Shown one piece after another: positions 1 through 8,364 of a stretch of DNA of 64,000 nucleotides. The notes below the pieces were generated by a model. The model was not told where the DNA came from, did no database searches, and was given only the letters and a program-made list of their open reading frames with translations. The stretch's first letter is position 1. Each line of letters opens with the position of its first letter. The position numbers and the translations under genes are program-made. Source of the stretch: Ruegeria faecimaris (GTDB lineage Bacteria > Pseudomonadota > Alphaproteobacteria > Rhodobacterales > Rhodobacteraceae); assembly GCF_900182615.1 (NCBI RefSeq), contig NZ_FXTE01000002.1:310001-374000 (forward strand), given 5' to 3'.

Positions 1-818
1 ACTTCGTCCGCGCGCAGGGGGTTTGCCGCCTGATAGCCGCGCACCAGTGCCGCCAATGCGCGTTCGGGTTGCGGATGATCCAATACGATATAGGCCCCGG
101 CAATCGCCAGATCGCAAACGCGTGGCGCGGCACACATATCGCCAAGGTCAATCAAGCCCGACACCCCCGGGCGCTGGCCAGGCTCTGCTTCTACCAGAAC
201 GTTATAGTCATTGGCGTCATTATGAATCGCCTGACTGGGCAAGCCTGCCAACTTGTCTGATATCGCATTGAATTCGGAACATATCTCGGCCAGCACTGCC
301 TGCCGCGCTGGGCTACTAACGGTGTCCAGATGCTGTTCGATCCACCCTGCCTGCGTCAGATTCCATTTGAAATCGCCCCGGGCCAAACCCTCATGCGTGA
401 ACCGCTCTAATGCGCGGTCTGTAGCACCCAGAACGCGACCCAGCTTTAGGATCAACTCTTCGGATTTGGGTGCCGATTTCGCATAGCATTGCCCAGGCAG
501 GCATTCCAGCAACCAAACAAGGCGCGGTACCCCCTCGTGATCTTCGATTCGGGGCAGATAGCCCCTCTGCAAATCGGGAAACACTGTAGGAAATGGCAGC
601 CCCGGTGCTTCTGAGGCGATATGTTCTAAGGCTTTGACCTGCAGGTCCACAAGCTCTGCTTCGCATCCGGGGCGCATGACTTTCAGCACATAATCCTGTC
701 CGTTGGTTGCCCGGACCAGAAAATTAAGATCGTATTCGCCGTCCAATCGGGTCAGCCGCGCGTCCAGCCCCCAGTTTTGCCGCAAAGCATTAGCCCAAAA
801 TGCGATGATGTCGTTCAT
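1..818 (-). CDS. Phosphotransferase (APH/choline-kinase fold), 3' part outside window
   Basis: The frame opens at an ATG and runs off the left edge after about 272 codons, so the C-terminus is missing. The N-lobe carries a nucleotide-binding stretch (EYDLNFLVR, then YVLKVMRP with the probable ATP lysine), and the catalytic loop reads HNDANDYNVLV followed by GLIDLGDM, the HxD...N and D-containing metal loop of the aminoglycoside phosphotransferase/choline kinase superfamily. Similar N-terminal kinase domains are known fused to class III aminotransferases in proteins of about 1000 residues; whether that fusion exists here cannot be seen. The substrate is unknown; small hydroxylated or amino metabolites such as hydroxylysine or homoserine are possible. 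Confidence 0.8.
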   Translation of the reverse strand, partial: MNDIIAFWANALRQNWGLDARLTRLDGEYDLNFLVRATNGQDYVLKVMRPGCEAELVDLQVKALEHIASEAPGLPFPTVFPDLQRGYLPRIEDHEGVPRLVWLLECLPGQCYAKSAPKSEELILKLGRVLGATDRALERFTHEGLARGDFKWNLTQAGWIEQHLDTVSSPARQAVLAEICSEFNAISDKLAGLPSQAIHNDANDYNVLVEAEPGQRPGVSGLIDLGDMCAAPRVCDLAIAGAYIVLDHPQPERALAALVRGYQAANPLRADE

Positions 819-882
819 TTGAAACCCTGTCCCAGTAAACCGGGGTCCTTTTCATCTGGCTAAAAATATCTTCGGGAGTGAA

Positions 883-918
883 TTGGCCCTGCGGGCCAAG
901 AGGGGGCAGACAGCCCCC
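883..918. terminator. Two stem-loops between the phosphotransferase and the dehydrogenase
   Basis: Two perfect inverted repeats lie in tandem: TTGGCCC/GGGCCAA with a 3-nt loop (883-899) and GGGGGC/GCCCCC with a 5-nt loop (902-918). The second is followed by TTTT on the plus strand and by TCTT on the minus strand. Both genes here run on the minus strand, so the second stem probably ends the dehydrogenase transcript. The T-run is short, so efficiency is uncertain. Confidence 0.5.
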
Positions 919-926
919 TTTTCCCG

Positions 927-1799
927 TTACCCCAATGCGCGCAACCGTTTAATAAGCGAGGACGTATCCCACCGATTCCCGCCCATTTTCTGTACATCCT
1001 TATAGAACTGATCAACCAAAGCCGTCACCGGCAGGGATGCCCCTGTTTCATCTGCGGTATCCAAGCAAATTCCCAGATCCTTGCGCATCCAGTCCACCGC
1101 GAAACCGTGCTCAAAATGATCGTCCAACATGGTTTCATAGCGGTTCGCCATCTGCCAACTGCCTGCGGCCCCCTGACTGATCACTTCCACAACCGCCCGG
1201 CCATCCAGCCCGGCTTTTTCGGCAAAATGCAGTGCCTCGCTGAGGCCCTGAACCAGTCCGGCAATGGCGATCTGGTTGCACATCTTGGTCATCTGACCGG
1301 CGCCACTGTCCCCAATGCGGCGACAGATTTTGGAATAGACCTGCATAATGGGCTCGGCCGCGTCATAGGCAGCCTGATCCCCCCCGCACATGATCGACAG
1401 AACGCCGTTTTCAGCCCCGGCCTGACCGCCCGAAATCGGCGCGTCCACAAAGGCAATCCCTGCGGCTTTGCCCGCGCCATAAAGCTCTCGGGTTACCTTT
1501 GCCGAGACGGTCGTATGGTCGACGAAAACCGCGCCGCTTGACATTGCGCCGAAGGCACCATCGTCGCCGGCGCAGACCATGCGAAGGTCATCATCATTGC
1601 CCACACAAGCCATGACAAACTCGGCTCGCTCAGCCGCCTCGCGCGGGGTAGCGGCCATTGAGCCGCCATATTGGGCGACCCAAGCCTCGGCCTTAGCGGT
1701 GGTTCGGTTGAAAACCGTGACCTCATGACCTGCAGCCTGCAGGTGGCCGGCCATTGGATATCCCATGACACCCAAACCAAGGAACGCAACTTTTGCCAT
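927..1799 (-). CDS. 3-hydroxyisobutyrate dehydrogenase-like NAD(P)-dependent oxidoreductase
   Basis: A 290-aa soluble enzyme of the beta-hydroxyacid dehydrogenase family, which oxidises short 3-hydroxy acids (3-hydroxyisobutyrate, tartronate semialdehyde, related compounds). The N-terminus has the Rossmann motif GLGVMG (residues 8-13). The substrate signature is DAPISGGQAGAENG (about 119-132) and the catalytic lysine lies in QMTKMCNQ (Lys172, Asn176). Length is normal for the family. It stands alone between the phosphotransferase and cueR, so the context does not fix the substrate; valine catabolism or glyoxylate-type metabolism are both possible. Confidence 0.85.
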   Translation of the reverse strand: MAKVAFLGLGVMGYPMAGHLQAAGHEVTVFNRTTAKAEAWVAQYGGSMAATPREAAERAEFVMACVGNDDDLRMVCAGDDGAFGAMSSGAVFVDHTTVSAKVTRELYGAGKAAGIAFVDAPISGGQAGAENGVLSIMCGGDQAAYDAAEPIMQVYSKICRRIGDSGAGQMTKMCNQIAIAGLVQGLSEALHFAEKAGLDGRAVVEVISQGAAGSWQMANRYETMLDDHFEHGFAVDWMRKDLGICLDTADETGASLPVTALVDQFYKDVQKMGGNRWDTSSLIKRLRALG

Positions 1800-1896
1800 T
1801 TGGTGAACCTCTCTGCTGTCCAGGCCCGGTCAGACGCCGCAAGCCGGATTGTTTGGCAGAGACAAAGCAAAGCTGAAGACAAAGGGCAACCCCGTG

Positions 1897-2286
1897 TCAG
1901 GGTTGTCCGCCCAAATCCTTCAGGATCGGACAATCAGGCCTGTCGTCGCCGGCGCAGGCGTCAATTAAATGACCCAACGTATCGCGCATCGCATTAAGGT
2001 CGGCGATCTTCGCTTCGATCTGGACCATATGCGCGCGGGCAACCTTCTTCACATCTGCACTTGCGCGGGTTTCATCCTCATACAAGGCCATCAGGGTCCG
2101 GCAATCTTCGATCGTAAATCCCAATGCGCGGGCCCGGCCCAAAAAGTTCAGTTTGTGCACATCCTGACTGCGGAACCGGCGATAGCCATTATCATCGCGC
2201 AGCGGTTTGATCAGTCCGATATCTTCGTAATAGCGGATGGTCTTGGCCGGGAGACCGGTTTGGTTGGAAACGTCGCCGATATTCAT
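1897..2286 (-). CDS. cueR: Cu(I)-responsive MerR-family regulator CueR
   Basis: A 129-aa MerR regulator: winged-helix DNA-binding domain (about residues 1-70, with KTIRYYEDIGL and GYRRFRSQDV), a dimerisation helix and a C-terminal metal loop with Cys111 and Cys119 in CAGDDRPDC. The two-Cys loop with this spacing is the signature of Cu(I)/Ag(I)/Au(I) sensors of the CueR type. Its ATG overlaps the stop of copA by 4 nt, so the two are translationally coupled, and the promoter upstream of copA has the matching architecture. It is expected to activate copA-cueR when cytoplasmic copper rises. Confidence 0.93.
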   Translation of the reverse strand: MNIGDVSNQTGLPAKTIRYYEDIGLIKPLRDDNGYRRFRSQDVHKLNFLGRARALGFTIEDCRTLMALYEDETRASADVKKVARAHMVQIEAKIADLNAMRDTLGHLIDACAGDDRPDCPILKDLGGQP

Positions 2287-4763
2287 GACGTCACCATTTG
2301 TGGAGCCGCCGGATGTGATCCCTCGGGCAGGCTGGCGCGAACCCTGCGAAGTCGCAACGCGTTGGTGACGACAAAGACGCTGGACAAAGCCATGGCTCCA
2401 GCCGCCAGAACCGGGGAAAGAAGCGGGCCGCCAAAAGGATACAGAATCCCGGCGGCGACAGGGATCAGCAAAACATTATATCCAAACGCCCAGCCCAGAT
2501 TCTGTTGGATATTGCTCATGGTCCGGCGACTGATTTCGACTGCATTGGCAACCGCGCGCAGATCGCCCGACATCAGCACCACATCCGCCGTTTCAATCGC
2601 CACATCTGTACCCGTGCCGATAGCGATGCCGACATCCGCCGCAGCCAATGCCGGGGCGTCGTTAATCCCGTCACCGACAAAGGCCAGCTCTCCGAACTGG
2701 TCGCGCAGGGCGTTGATTGTAGCGAGCTTTCCGTCCGGCAGGACCTCGGCTGTGACATGATCGATGCCCAGCTTGTCTGCCAAAGCCTGCGCAGTCAGGG
2801 CGTTGTCCCCGGTGACCATCGCCAGCGTTAGGCCCATAGTGTGCAGCCTGTGCAAAGCTTCGATCGTGCCCGGTTTGACCGGATCCGAGACCGTAAGAAG
2901 TGCCGCAGCCTGACCGTTGATCGCGACGAATACGGGGGTTGCCCCTTCGGCGGCATGCTGGTCGGCCTGTTGGCTCAGCGCGGATAGATCAATGCCGTTC
3001 TGCGCCATTAATCTGGGTGAGCCGATCAGCAGATCGTGCCCATCGACAGACGCGCGGGCGCCCAGCCCAGTCAACGATTCAAAGCCGGCGATAGGGGGCA
3101 GGTCCGCAGGTCCGGCCCGCGTGATGGCCGTGGCAATCGGATGCTCGGATCGCGCCTCGACCGCAGCGGCCAGCCGTAAAACGGTATCGCGGTCAAACCC
3201 ATTTATGGTCGTGACATTCGCCAGTTCAGGGCGCCCCAGTGTCAGAGTCCCGGTCTTGTCCAAAGCGATGATCTTGGCCTGTTGCAACTGCTGCAAAGCA
3301 TCGCCTTTGCGGAACAGCACGCCCAGTTCAGCCGCGCGCCCCGTGCCCACCATGATCGACGTCGGAGTCGCCAGCCCCATGGCGCAGGGGCAGGCAATGA
3401 TCAAAACCGAAACCCCTGCGACCAGCGCCATCGGCAAGGCAGGCGCAGGGCCAAAGATCAGCCAGATCGCAATGGTCAGTAGGGCAACGCCAATCACAAC
3501 GGGAACAAACCACGCCGTGATCCGGTCGACTAGCCCCTGTATCGGCAACTTGGCACCCTGAGCTTGCTGAACCATCTGGATGACCTGCGCCAGCACCGTT
3601 TCGGACCCAACACGCGTGGCGCGCACGCGCAGCGCGCCCGTGCCGTTGACCGTGCCCCCTATCACCTGATCTTCGGCCGATTTCCCTATAGGAACGGGTT
3701 CGCCGGTAATCATGCTCTCATCCACGTATGAGGTGCCGTCCAACACCTGAGCATCGACTGGGACGCGCTCTCCGGGTCGGATCTGCAGCACATCGCTAAC
3801 CAGTATTTCGGATATGGGTCGATCGACCGTGCCCCCGTCCTGTTCTAGCCGGGCTGTTTTCGGTTGAAGCCCGACCAGTTTGCGAATGGCGGCCCCGGTC
3901 CGGCCTTTTGCCCGCGCCTCCATCGCGCGACCCAGCAGGATAAGGACCACGATGACCGAGGCGGCCTCGTAATACACATTTGCACTGCCATGTGGCAGAA
4001 CCTGAGGCGCAAAGGTGGCCAGGACGGAATACAGATAGGCGGCACCGGTTCCCATCGCGACCAGCGCATTCATATCAGGTGTCCCGCGCAGCAAGGCCGG
4101 GATACCCTTGGCATAGAACACCCTTCCGGGGCCGATCAGCAGAACCGACGTCAGGACAAACTGGATGATATGGCTGGTCTGAATCCCGATTGTTGCCTGA
4201 ACCCAGTGATGAAAGGCTGGGATCATGTGCCCGCCCATCTCGAGTATAAACACGGGCAAAGCCAGCGCCGCAGCGATCAGGGTGGTGCGGATCAGCGCAG
4301 AGGCTTCGCCCGGTTTCTCATCGTTGCTTTCGGCCATCCTGGAAGGGTGCGCCGGATAGCCCGCTTTAGTGCTTAGCTGCGCCAGCTTCACAGGATCAGT
4401 TGCCCCGTCGGCAAAACGAATGGTCGCGGTTTCAGTGGCCAGGTTGACCCGAGCACTTATGACGGCCGGATCTGCGCAGAGTGCTCGTTCAATCCTTGCG
4501 ACGCAAGAAGCACAACTCATTCCGTCAATCTGCAGAACGGCTTCTGCCACTGACACCGGATAACCAGCTTTGTCCAGCGCGCCGGTCAGGTCGCTGATCG
4601 GCCCGTCATAAGTGACCTGTGCAGTCTCGGTTGGGAAGTTGACCGAAGCCTCGGTAACCCCGGGAACATTGCGCAACGCAGATTCCACGCGGCCTACGCA
4701 GGATGCGCAGCTCATTCCGGTGACCTTCAGTCTGATAGTATGTGAGTTGGCCAATCGACTCAT
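2283..4763 (-). CDS. copA: Copper-exporting P1B-type ATPase
   Basis: An 826-aa Cu(I) efflux ATPase of the inner membrane. Two N-terminal heavy-metal domains carry GMSCASC (Cys19/Cys22 and Cys84/Cys87). The membrane metal-binding motif is CPC in IIACPCAMGLATP, the phosphorylation loop is DKTGTLT, the nucleotide domain has the SEHP motif, and the hinge has GDGINDAP. This set defines the Cu+-ATPase subgroup. It is the first gene of a two-gene unit with cueR and sits directly behind a CueR-type promoter. The family exports cytoplasmic Cu(I) to the periplasm, giving copper tolerance and in some cases supplying cuproenzymes. Confidence 0.96.
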   Translation of the reverse strand: MSRLANSHTIRLKVTGMSCASCVGRVESALRNVPGVTEASVNFPTETAQVTYDGPISDLTGALDKAGYPVSVAEAVLQIDGMSCASCVARIERALCADPAVISARVNLATETATIRFADGATDPVKLAQLSTKAGYPAHPSRMAESNDEKPGEASALIRTTLIAAALALPVFILEMGGHMIPAFHHWVQATIGIQTSHIIQFVLTSVLLIGPGRVFYAKGIPALLRGTPDMNALVAMGTGAAYLYSVLATFAPQVLPHGSANVYYEAASVIVVLILLGRAMEARAKGRTGAAIRKLVGLQPKTARLEQDGGTVDRPISEILVSDVLQIRPGERVPVDAQVLDGTSYVDESMITGEPVPIGKSAEDQVIGGTVNGTGALRVRATRVGSETVLAQVIQMVQQAQGAKLPIQGLVDRITAWFVPVVIGVALLTIAIWLIFGPAPALPMALVAGVSVLIIACPCAMGLATPTSIMVGTGRAAELGVLFRKGDALQQLQQAKIIALDKTGTLTLGRPELANVTTINGFDRDTVLRLAAAVEARSEHPIATAITRAGPADLPPIAGFESLTGLGARASVDGHDLLIGSPRLMAQNGIDLSALSQQADQHAAEGATPVFVAINGQAAALLTVSDPVKPGTIEALHRLHTMGLTLAMVTGDNALTAQALADKLGIDHVTAEVLPDGKLATINALRDQFGELAFVGDGINDAPALAAADVGIAIGTGTDVAIETADVVLMSGDLRAVANAVEISRRTMSNIQQNLGWAFGYNVLLIPVAAGILYPFGGPLLSPVLAAGAMALSSVFVVTNALRLRRVRASLPEGSHPAAPQMVTS

Positions 4764-4782
4764 CCTGTCCTGTTTCCAACCC

Positions 4783-4813
4783 TAGATGGGGGTTCCAGTC
4801 ACAGGAAGGTCAA
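4783..4813 (-). promoter_or_regulatory. CueR-type promoter/operator of copA-cueR
   Basis: Reading the minus strand, a -35 TTGACC is followed after exactly 19 bp by a -10-like CATCTA. The spacer holds the dyad CCTTCC-N7-GGAACC, close to the known CueR operator of enterobacterial copA (TTGACCTTCC...GGAA). The 19-bp spacer is the diagnostic over-long spacer that MerR-family activators compensate by DNA distortion. The copA ATG lies 20 nt downstream of the -10, leaving a very short leader. Confidence 0.85.
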
Positions 4814-4866
4814 GGGCAGAGATCATGATTCAGGCACAATCTCTTGTTTCGAGGGCCGTACGGTTC

Positions 4867-5028
4867 TTAGTCTTGGGCCAGTTTTTCCAGCAGCAGCGAA
4901 TTATAAAGCGCGGGCGGGGATGTCCGAACAGCTTCGGGAGATGCGAAAAACCCCAGCATAAGAAAGGCAATCGACAGAGCGAAACCAAACAGGACTATGA
5001 AGGCTCGGTGAAGCGTTAACGTTATCAT
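4867..5028 (-). CDS. Small single-pass membrane protein upstream of copA
   Basis: A 53-aa frame starting MITLTLHRAF with one hydrophobic segment (about residues 9-28) and a polar tail ending LLLEKLAQD. An AAGGA ribosome binding site lies about 8 nt before the ATG. It ends about 55 nt upstream of the CueR -35 element, on the same strand as copA. I do not recognise the family. One membrane helix and position suggest a small membrane accessory protein, but no function can be assigned. Confidence 0.55.
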   Translation of the reverse strand: MITLTLHRAFIVLFGFALSIAFLMLGFFASPEAVRTSPPALYNSLLLEKLAQD

Positions 5029-5075
5029 GGTGTCAGTCCTTGAATCACAAGTTGGGGAATGCTTGGCACTGGGGC

Positions 5076-5696
5076 TTATTTCTTATTTTCCAGTTCCCGT
5101 TTCAGCCGGTCATTTTCTGCCTGAAGTTGGGCCAGCTGCTGGCCCAATTCGTTCAGGTGGGGGCGCAGCTCGGCCTCGGTGAATCGTGGGGTAATGTGAC
5201 TTGGGCAATTCCAGTCCAGACCTTCGACCTTGATAATGACGGCGCGTTCGGCCGGGGTCTGGGTGCCTTCAGGGGAGAGGCTGGCAGCCGCCGCAGCGCC
5301 TTCGGCAATTTCGACACGCCCAAGTATTTTCAGGCGTCGCTGGTTGGCATAATCCATCAGGATCAGCGCAACCCGGTCATTGCCATCCAAATTCCCGCGC
5401 GAGATATACTGTTTGTTGCCCGAAAGATCAGCATACCCGATGGTCTGCGCATCAAGTACTCGTAAAAACCCCGCGGGTCCGCCACGATACTGCACATATG
5501 GCCAGCCGGTCTCGGACACGGTTGATTGGTAGAACCCGTCGCGGGCCTCGATGAACTCTTTTTCGGCGGCTCTGATTTCGTGACCCTGCACAGGGCCGCT
5601 TTCCAGGAATTTCGCATAGGTTTTTGCCGATCCCATCCTTTCTTGATGGGTGAGAACGGCAGGCGTGAAGGTTAGTTTGGAAAAAGCACGTGGCAT
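5076..5696 (-). CDS. Pyridoxamine 5'-phosphate oxidase-fold flavin-binding protein
   Basis: A 206-aa protein with the split-barrel (PPOX class) flavin fold: the core from about residue 35 to 130 includes FYQSTVSETGWPYVQYRGG, then a beta-rich stretch with GNKQYIS and the DRVALILMDY strand. The C-terminus (about 165-205) is a charged helix (LGQQLAQLQAENDRLKREL) with coiled-coil character. Proteins of this class bind FMN/FAD or act as uncharacterised reductases. It lies just downstream of the DUF1348 gene in the unit divergent from the TetR regulator, so it is probably a TetR target with a detoxification role (inference). Confidence 0.75.
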   Translation of the reverse strand: MPRAFSKLTFTPAVLTHQERMGSAKTYAKFLESGPVQGHEIRAAEKEFIEARDGFYQSTVSETGWPYVQYRGGPAGFLRVLDAQTIGYADLSGNKQYISRGNLDGNDRVALILMDYANQRRLKILGRVEIAEGAAAAASLSPEGTQTPAERAVIIKVEGLDWNCPSHITPRFTEAELRPHLNELGQQLAQLQAENDRLKRELENKK

Positions 5697-5708
5697 AATA
5701 GGTCCTTT

Positions 5709-6173
5709 CTACAGGCCCAGATCAGACAGGCCGGGATGGTCGTCAGGGCGCGGACCAAGAGGCCAAAGGAAAACCCGATCCTGTTGCCTGATCGGAAGGT
5801 CGTTCAGCGAGGCATGACGTTTGGCCATCCGACCATCCCTATCGAATTCCCAGTTCTCGTTACCATATGAGCGGAACCACTGGCCGCTGTCGTTCCGCCA
5901 TTCATAGGCATAGCGCACGGCAATACGGTTTTCCGAATAGGCCCAGAGTTCTTTGATCAGCCGGTACTCCTGCTCATTTCTCCACTTGCGGGTCAAAAGC
6001 GCGTGAATTTCAGCATGGCCCGCGACAAACTCGGCCCGATTCCGCCATTGGCTGTCCTCGGTATAGGCGGGCGTCACGATATCCGGATCGCGGCTGTTCC
6101 AAGCATTTTCAGCCATGCGGACCTTTTGTGTAGCGGTCTCAGCAGTGAATGGCGGCAGAGGGGGGCGGCTCAT
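5709..6173 (-). CDS. DUF1348 / SnoaL-like (NTF2 fold) protein
   Basis: A 154-aa protein rich in aromatic and charged residues ([46 protein letters not shown]), the pattern of the DUF1348 family with an NTF2/SnoaL-like alpha+beta barrel. No catalytic residues can be assigned confidently. It is separated from the PPOX gene by 12 nt and preceded by a 27-codon frame that supplies its ribosome binding site. All three seem to share the TetR-controlled promoter region. Confidence 0.75.
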   Translation of the reverse strand: MSRPPLPPFTAETATQKVRMAENAWNSRDPDIVTPAYTEDSQWRNRAEFVAGHAEIHALLTRKWRNEQEYRLIKELWAYSENRIAVRYAYEWRNDSGQWFRSYGNENWEFDRDGRMAKRHASLNDLPIRQQDRVFLWPLGPRPDDHPGLSDLGL

Positions 6174-6184
6174 GTCATGATCCT

Positions 6185-6268
6185 TCAGGTCAGCGATGCA
6201 GCGAGCAGCGCAAGGGTCAACAGAATTGGGATGTACTGGCGGTTGAAGGGGCTGGTACGGCGTTTCAT
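6185..6268 (-). CDS. Putative 27-aa membrane peptide, leader of the DUF1348/PPOX unit
   Basis: An ATG-initiated frame encodes [17 protein letters not shown] followed by a hydrophobic segment ending AASLT. Positive N-terminus plus one helix is the layout of a small membrane peptide. The stop codon is followed immediately by AAGGATC and then the DUF1348 ATG, consistent with coupling. Being so short it may be a chance frame; the position directly after the TetR operators favours a real leader or micro-protein. Confidence 0.4.
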   Translation of the reverse strand: MKRRTSPFNRQYIPILLTLALLAASLT

Positions 6269-6280
6269 GACGGCTCCATA

Positions 6281-6453
6281 GTTAACTGATCGGTACATCA
6301 TGTTGTTAAGGTGTACTGATCGGTACCTATTTGCAAGGGGCGCCTGTAAAATATCTAAAATTTTTCTCTATCCAGGTGGAAAATAAAGAGAATTTCCTGA
6401 ACATTGGTGGCCCTTGCGGATTATGGAGGGTACAATTATGTACAGATCGGTAC
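6281..6453. promoter_or_regulatory. Three TetR-type operators (GTACnGATCGGTAC)
   Basis: Two copies of a 14-bp near-palindrome, GTACTGATCGGTAC (6313-6326) and GTACAGATCGGTAC (6440-6453), plus a variant AACTGATCGGTACA (6284-6297), lie between the divergent PPOX/DUF1348 unit and the TetR gene. The last ends about 17 nt before the tetR ATG, next to its AGGAGG ribosome binding site. The others flank the presumed promoter of the minus-strand unit. This is the layout of an autoregulated TetR repressor controlling its divergent neighbours. Confidence 0.75.
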
Positions 6454-6469
6454 GTATAGGAGGCGAATC

Positions 6470-7045
6470 ATGCGCCCAAACAAAAGGGATGAGCTGGTCC
6501 GCAAGGCCCTAAAGGTCTTTTATCGTGACGGTTTTCATGCGACCGGCATGGACAAGCTGGTGGCTGAGACGGGTGTGTCGAAGACTTCGATGTACAAACA
6601 TTTCCGCACCAAGGAAGATCTGATACTGGCGGCTTTGCGCTTGCGGGACGAGAATTTCCGCAACTGGTTCATGCGTCGTGTCGAGGAATTGGCCGACACC
6701 CCTGCGGACCAGTTGATTTCAAGCTTTGATGCACTGGGCGAGTGGTTCGCCGAAGACGGGTTTCGCGGCTGCATGTTCATCAAGGCTGGCGCCGAGTTCC
6801 AGGAGAAAGAGCACCCGATCCACGTGCAGGCGGCGGAACACAAGCGGTTGTTGTTGGAATATTTCACGGATCTGGCCCGCAAAGCCGGTGCCTTCGACCC
6901 TGAAAGCCTGGGATGTCAGATTCTTCTGCTGAAAGAAGGGGCAATCGTGACGGCGGTTCTGTTGAAAAGCTGTGATCCCGCGCAAGATGCCAAAGCTGCA
7001 GCGCGGGTCTTGCTGGAAAACGCGTTGGCCGCACCGATCCAGTGA
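6470..7045 (+). CDS. TetR/AcrR-family transcriptional regulator
   Basis: A 191-aa regulator with an N-terminal helix-turn-helix (about residues 8-50: ALKVFYRDGFHATGMDKL, then VSKTSMYKHFRTKEDLI). The C-terminal ligand domain has CMFIKAGAEF and the LLLKEGAIVTAVL helix found in the AcrR C-terminal subfamily. The ATG is chosen because AGGAGG stands 6 nt upstream; an earlier in-frame start would translate through operator 3. It probably represses itself and the divergent PPOX/DUF1348 genes; the ligand is unknown. Confidence 0.9.
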   Translation: MRPNKRDELVRKALKVFYRDGFHATGMDKLVAETGVSKTSMYKHFRTKEDLILAALRLRDENFRNWFMRRVEELADTPADQLISSFDALGEWFAEDGFRGCMFIKAGAEFQEKEHPIHVQAAEHKRLLLEYFTDLARKAGAFDPESLGCQILLLKEGAIVTAVLLKSCDPAQDAKAAARVLLENALAAPIQ

Positions 7046-7151
7046 CCCGGCGAAATCTTCCAAAAGACGTTGCGTAGCGTTTCATCCAACGCATTGGATT
7101 ACTTGGCGGTCCAACTTACGCTGGCGGCAAGTTGATCTTGGAGGATGCGCA

Positions 7152-8309
7152 ATGTCTCTTATTACCCCTACATCCAGCTGGGTGTCCGAAGAGCACCAGA
7201 TGTTTGCCGAAATGGCGAACCGTTTCATGCAGGACGAACTGGTGCCCAATATCGAGCGCTGGACCGAAAACGGGGTTGTTGATCGTGCGTTCTGGCGCAA
7301 GGCCGGTGACATGGGACTGATGGCTGGCGCGATCACCGAAGAACACGGCGGTGTCGGTGGCGGCATGGGATTTGATGCTCTGACCATGTACGCCCAGACC
7401 TCGCACGGAGATTCCGGTTGGGGCTATGCGATCCAGTCGATTGTCATCCACTATATCACCGCTTATGGCAGCGAAGATCAAAAGTTGAAATGGCTGCCGA
7501 AACTCGCCTCGGGCGAGATGGTTGGCGCGCTGGCCATGACAGAGCCCGGAACCGGTTCGGATGTGCAGTCGATCCGCACAACTGCGGAAAAGAACGGTAA
7601 CTCCTACTGTCTGAACGGATCCAAGATCTTTATCACCAATGGGCAATCTGCGGACTTGATCCTTGTGGCCGCAAAGACCGACAAGACCCAAGGGTCGAAA
7701 GGGGTATCGTTGGTCGCGGTCGAAACGCAGGGCGCAGATGGGTTCCGCAAGGGGCGGAACCTCAAGAAACTGGGCATGAAGTCCAATGACACGGCCGAGC
7801 TGTTCTTTGAGGACGTCAAGGTCCCGATGACAAACCTGATTGGTGCGGAAGAGGGGCAGGGTTTTTACCAGATGATGCGGCAACTTCCCTGGGAACGCCT
7901 GACGATTGCAATCGGTGCCCTGGGTGCGATTGATTTCGCGATTGCCGAAACAGTGAAATACACGCAGGAGCGCAAAGCCTTCGGTCAGCGCGTAATGGAT
8001 TTCCAGAATACCCGCTTCAAGCTTGCCGAGTGTAAAACCAAGGCCGAAGTGCTGCGCAGTTTTGTCAACGACTGTATTGCCCGGCTTGAGGCTGGAACTT
8101 TGGATGCATCGACCGCGTCGATGGCCAAATACTGGGGGTCTGAGGTGCAGAATGAGATCATGCACGAATGTCTGCAGCTGTTTGGTGGCTATGGGTTCAT
8201 GATGGAATATCCGATTGCTCGGCTTTACGCGGATGCGCGGGTTCAGATGATCTATGGCGGGACAAATGAGATCATGAAGGAACTCATTGCTCGGTCGTTG
8301 GACACATAA
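7152..8309 (+). CDS. Acyl-CoA dehydrogenase
   Basis: A 385-aa FAD enzyme that oxidises acyl-CoA to enoyl-CoA and passes electrons to ETF. FAD/substrate motifs include AMTEPGTGSDVQSI (about 128-141), FITNG, and the C-terminal YGGTNEIMKE. The usual catalytic Glu of the YEGT motif is Gly here, while a Glu occurs in QLPWERL, the alternative position used by the long-chain and isovaleryl-CoA dehydrogenases. A GGAGG site precedes the chosen ATG by 9 nt; a longer in-frame opening upstream overlaps tetR and looks unreal. The chain length of the substrate is not clear. Confidence 0.92.
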   Translation: MSLITPTSSWVSEEHQMFAEMANRFMQDELVPNIERWTENGVVDRAFWRKAGDMGLMAGAITEEHGGVGGGMGFDALTMYAQTSHGDSGWGYAIQSIVIHYITAYGSEDQKLKWLPKLASGEMVGALAMTEPGTGSDVQSIRTTAEKNGNSYCLNGSKIFITNGQSADLILVAAKTDKTQGSKGVSLVAVETQGADGFRKGRNLKKLGMKSNDTAELFFEDVKVPMTNLIGAEEGQGFYQMMRQLPWERLTIAIGALGAIDFAIAETVKYTQERKAFGQRVMDFQNTRFKLAECKTKAEVLRSFVNDCIARLEAGTLDASTASMAKYWGSEVQNEIMHECLQLFGGYGFMMEYPIARLYADARVQMIYGGTNEIMKELIARSLDT

Positions 8310-8316
8310 TCCTGTT

Positions 8317-8329
8317 CGGGACGCTCCCG
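8317..8329. terminator. Weak stem-loop between convergent genes
   Basis: CGGGA/TCCCG with a 3-nt loop lies 8 nt after the acyl-CoA dehydrogenase stop, followed by CCCCGCAGTTTT. The stem is short, so this is only a candidate. Confidence 0.3.
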
Positions 8330-8364
8330 CCCCGCAGTTTTCTAGGGTGGTCGGAATGGCCCGG

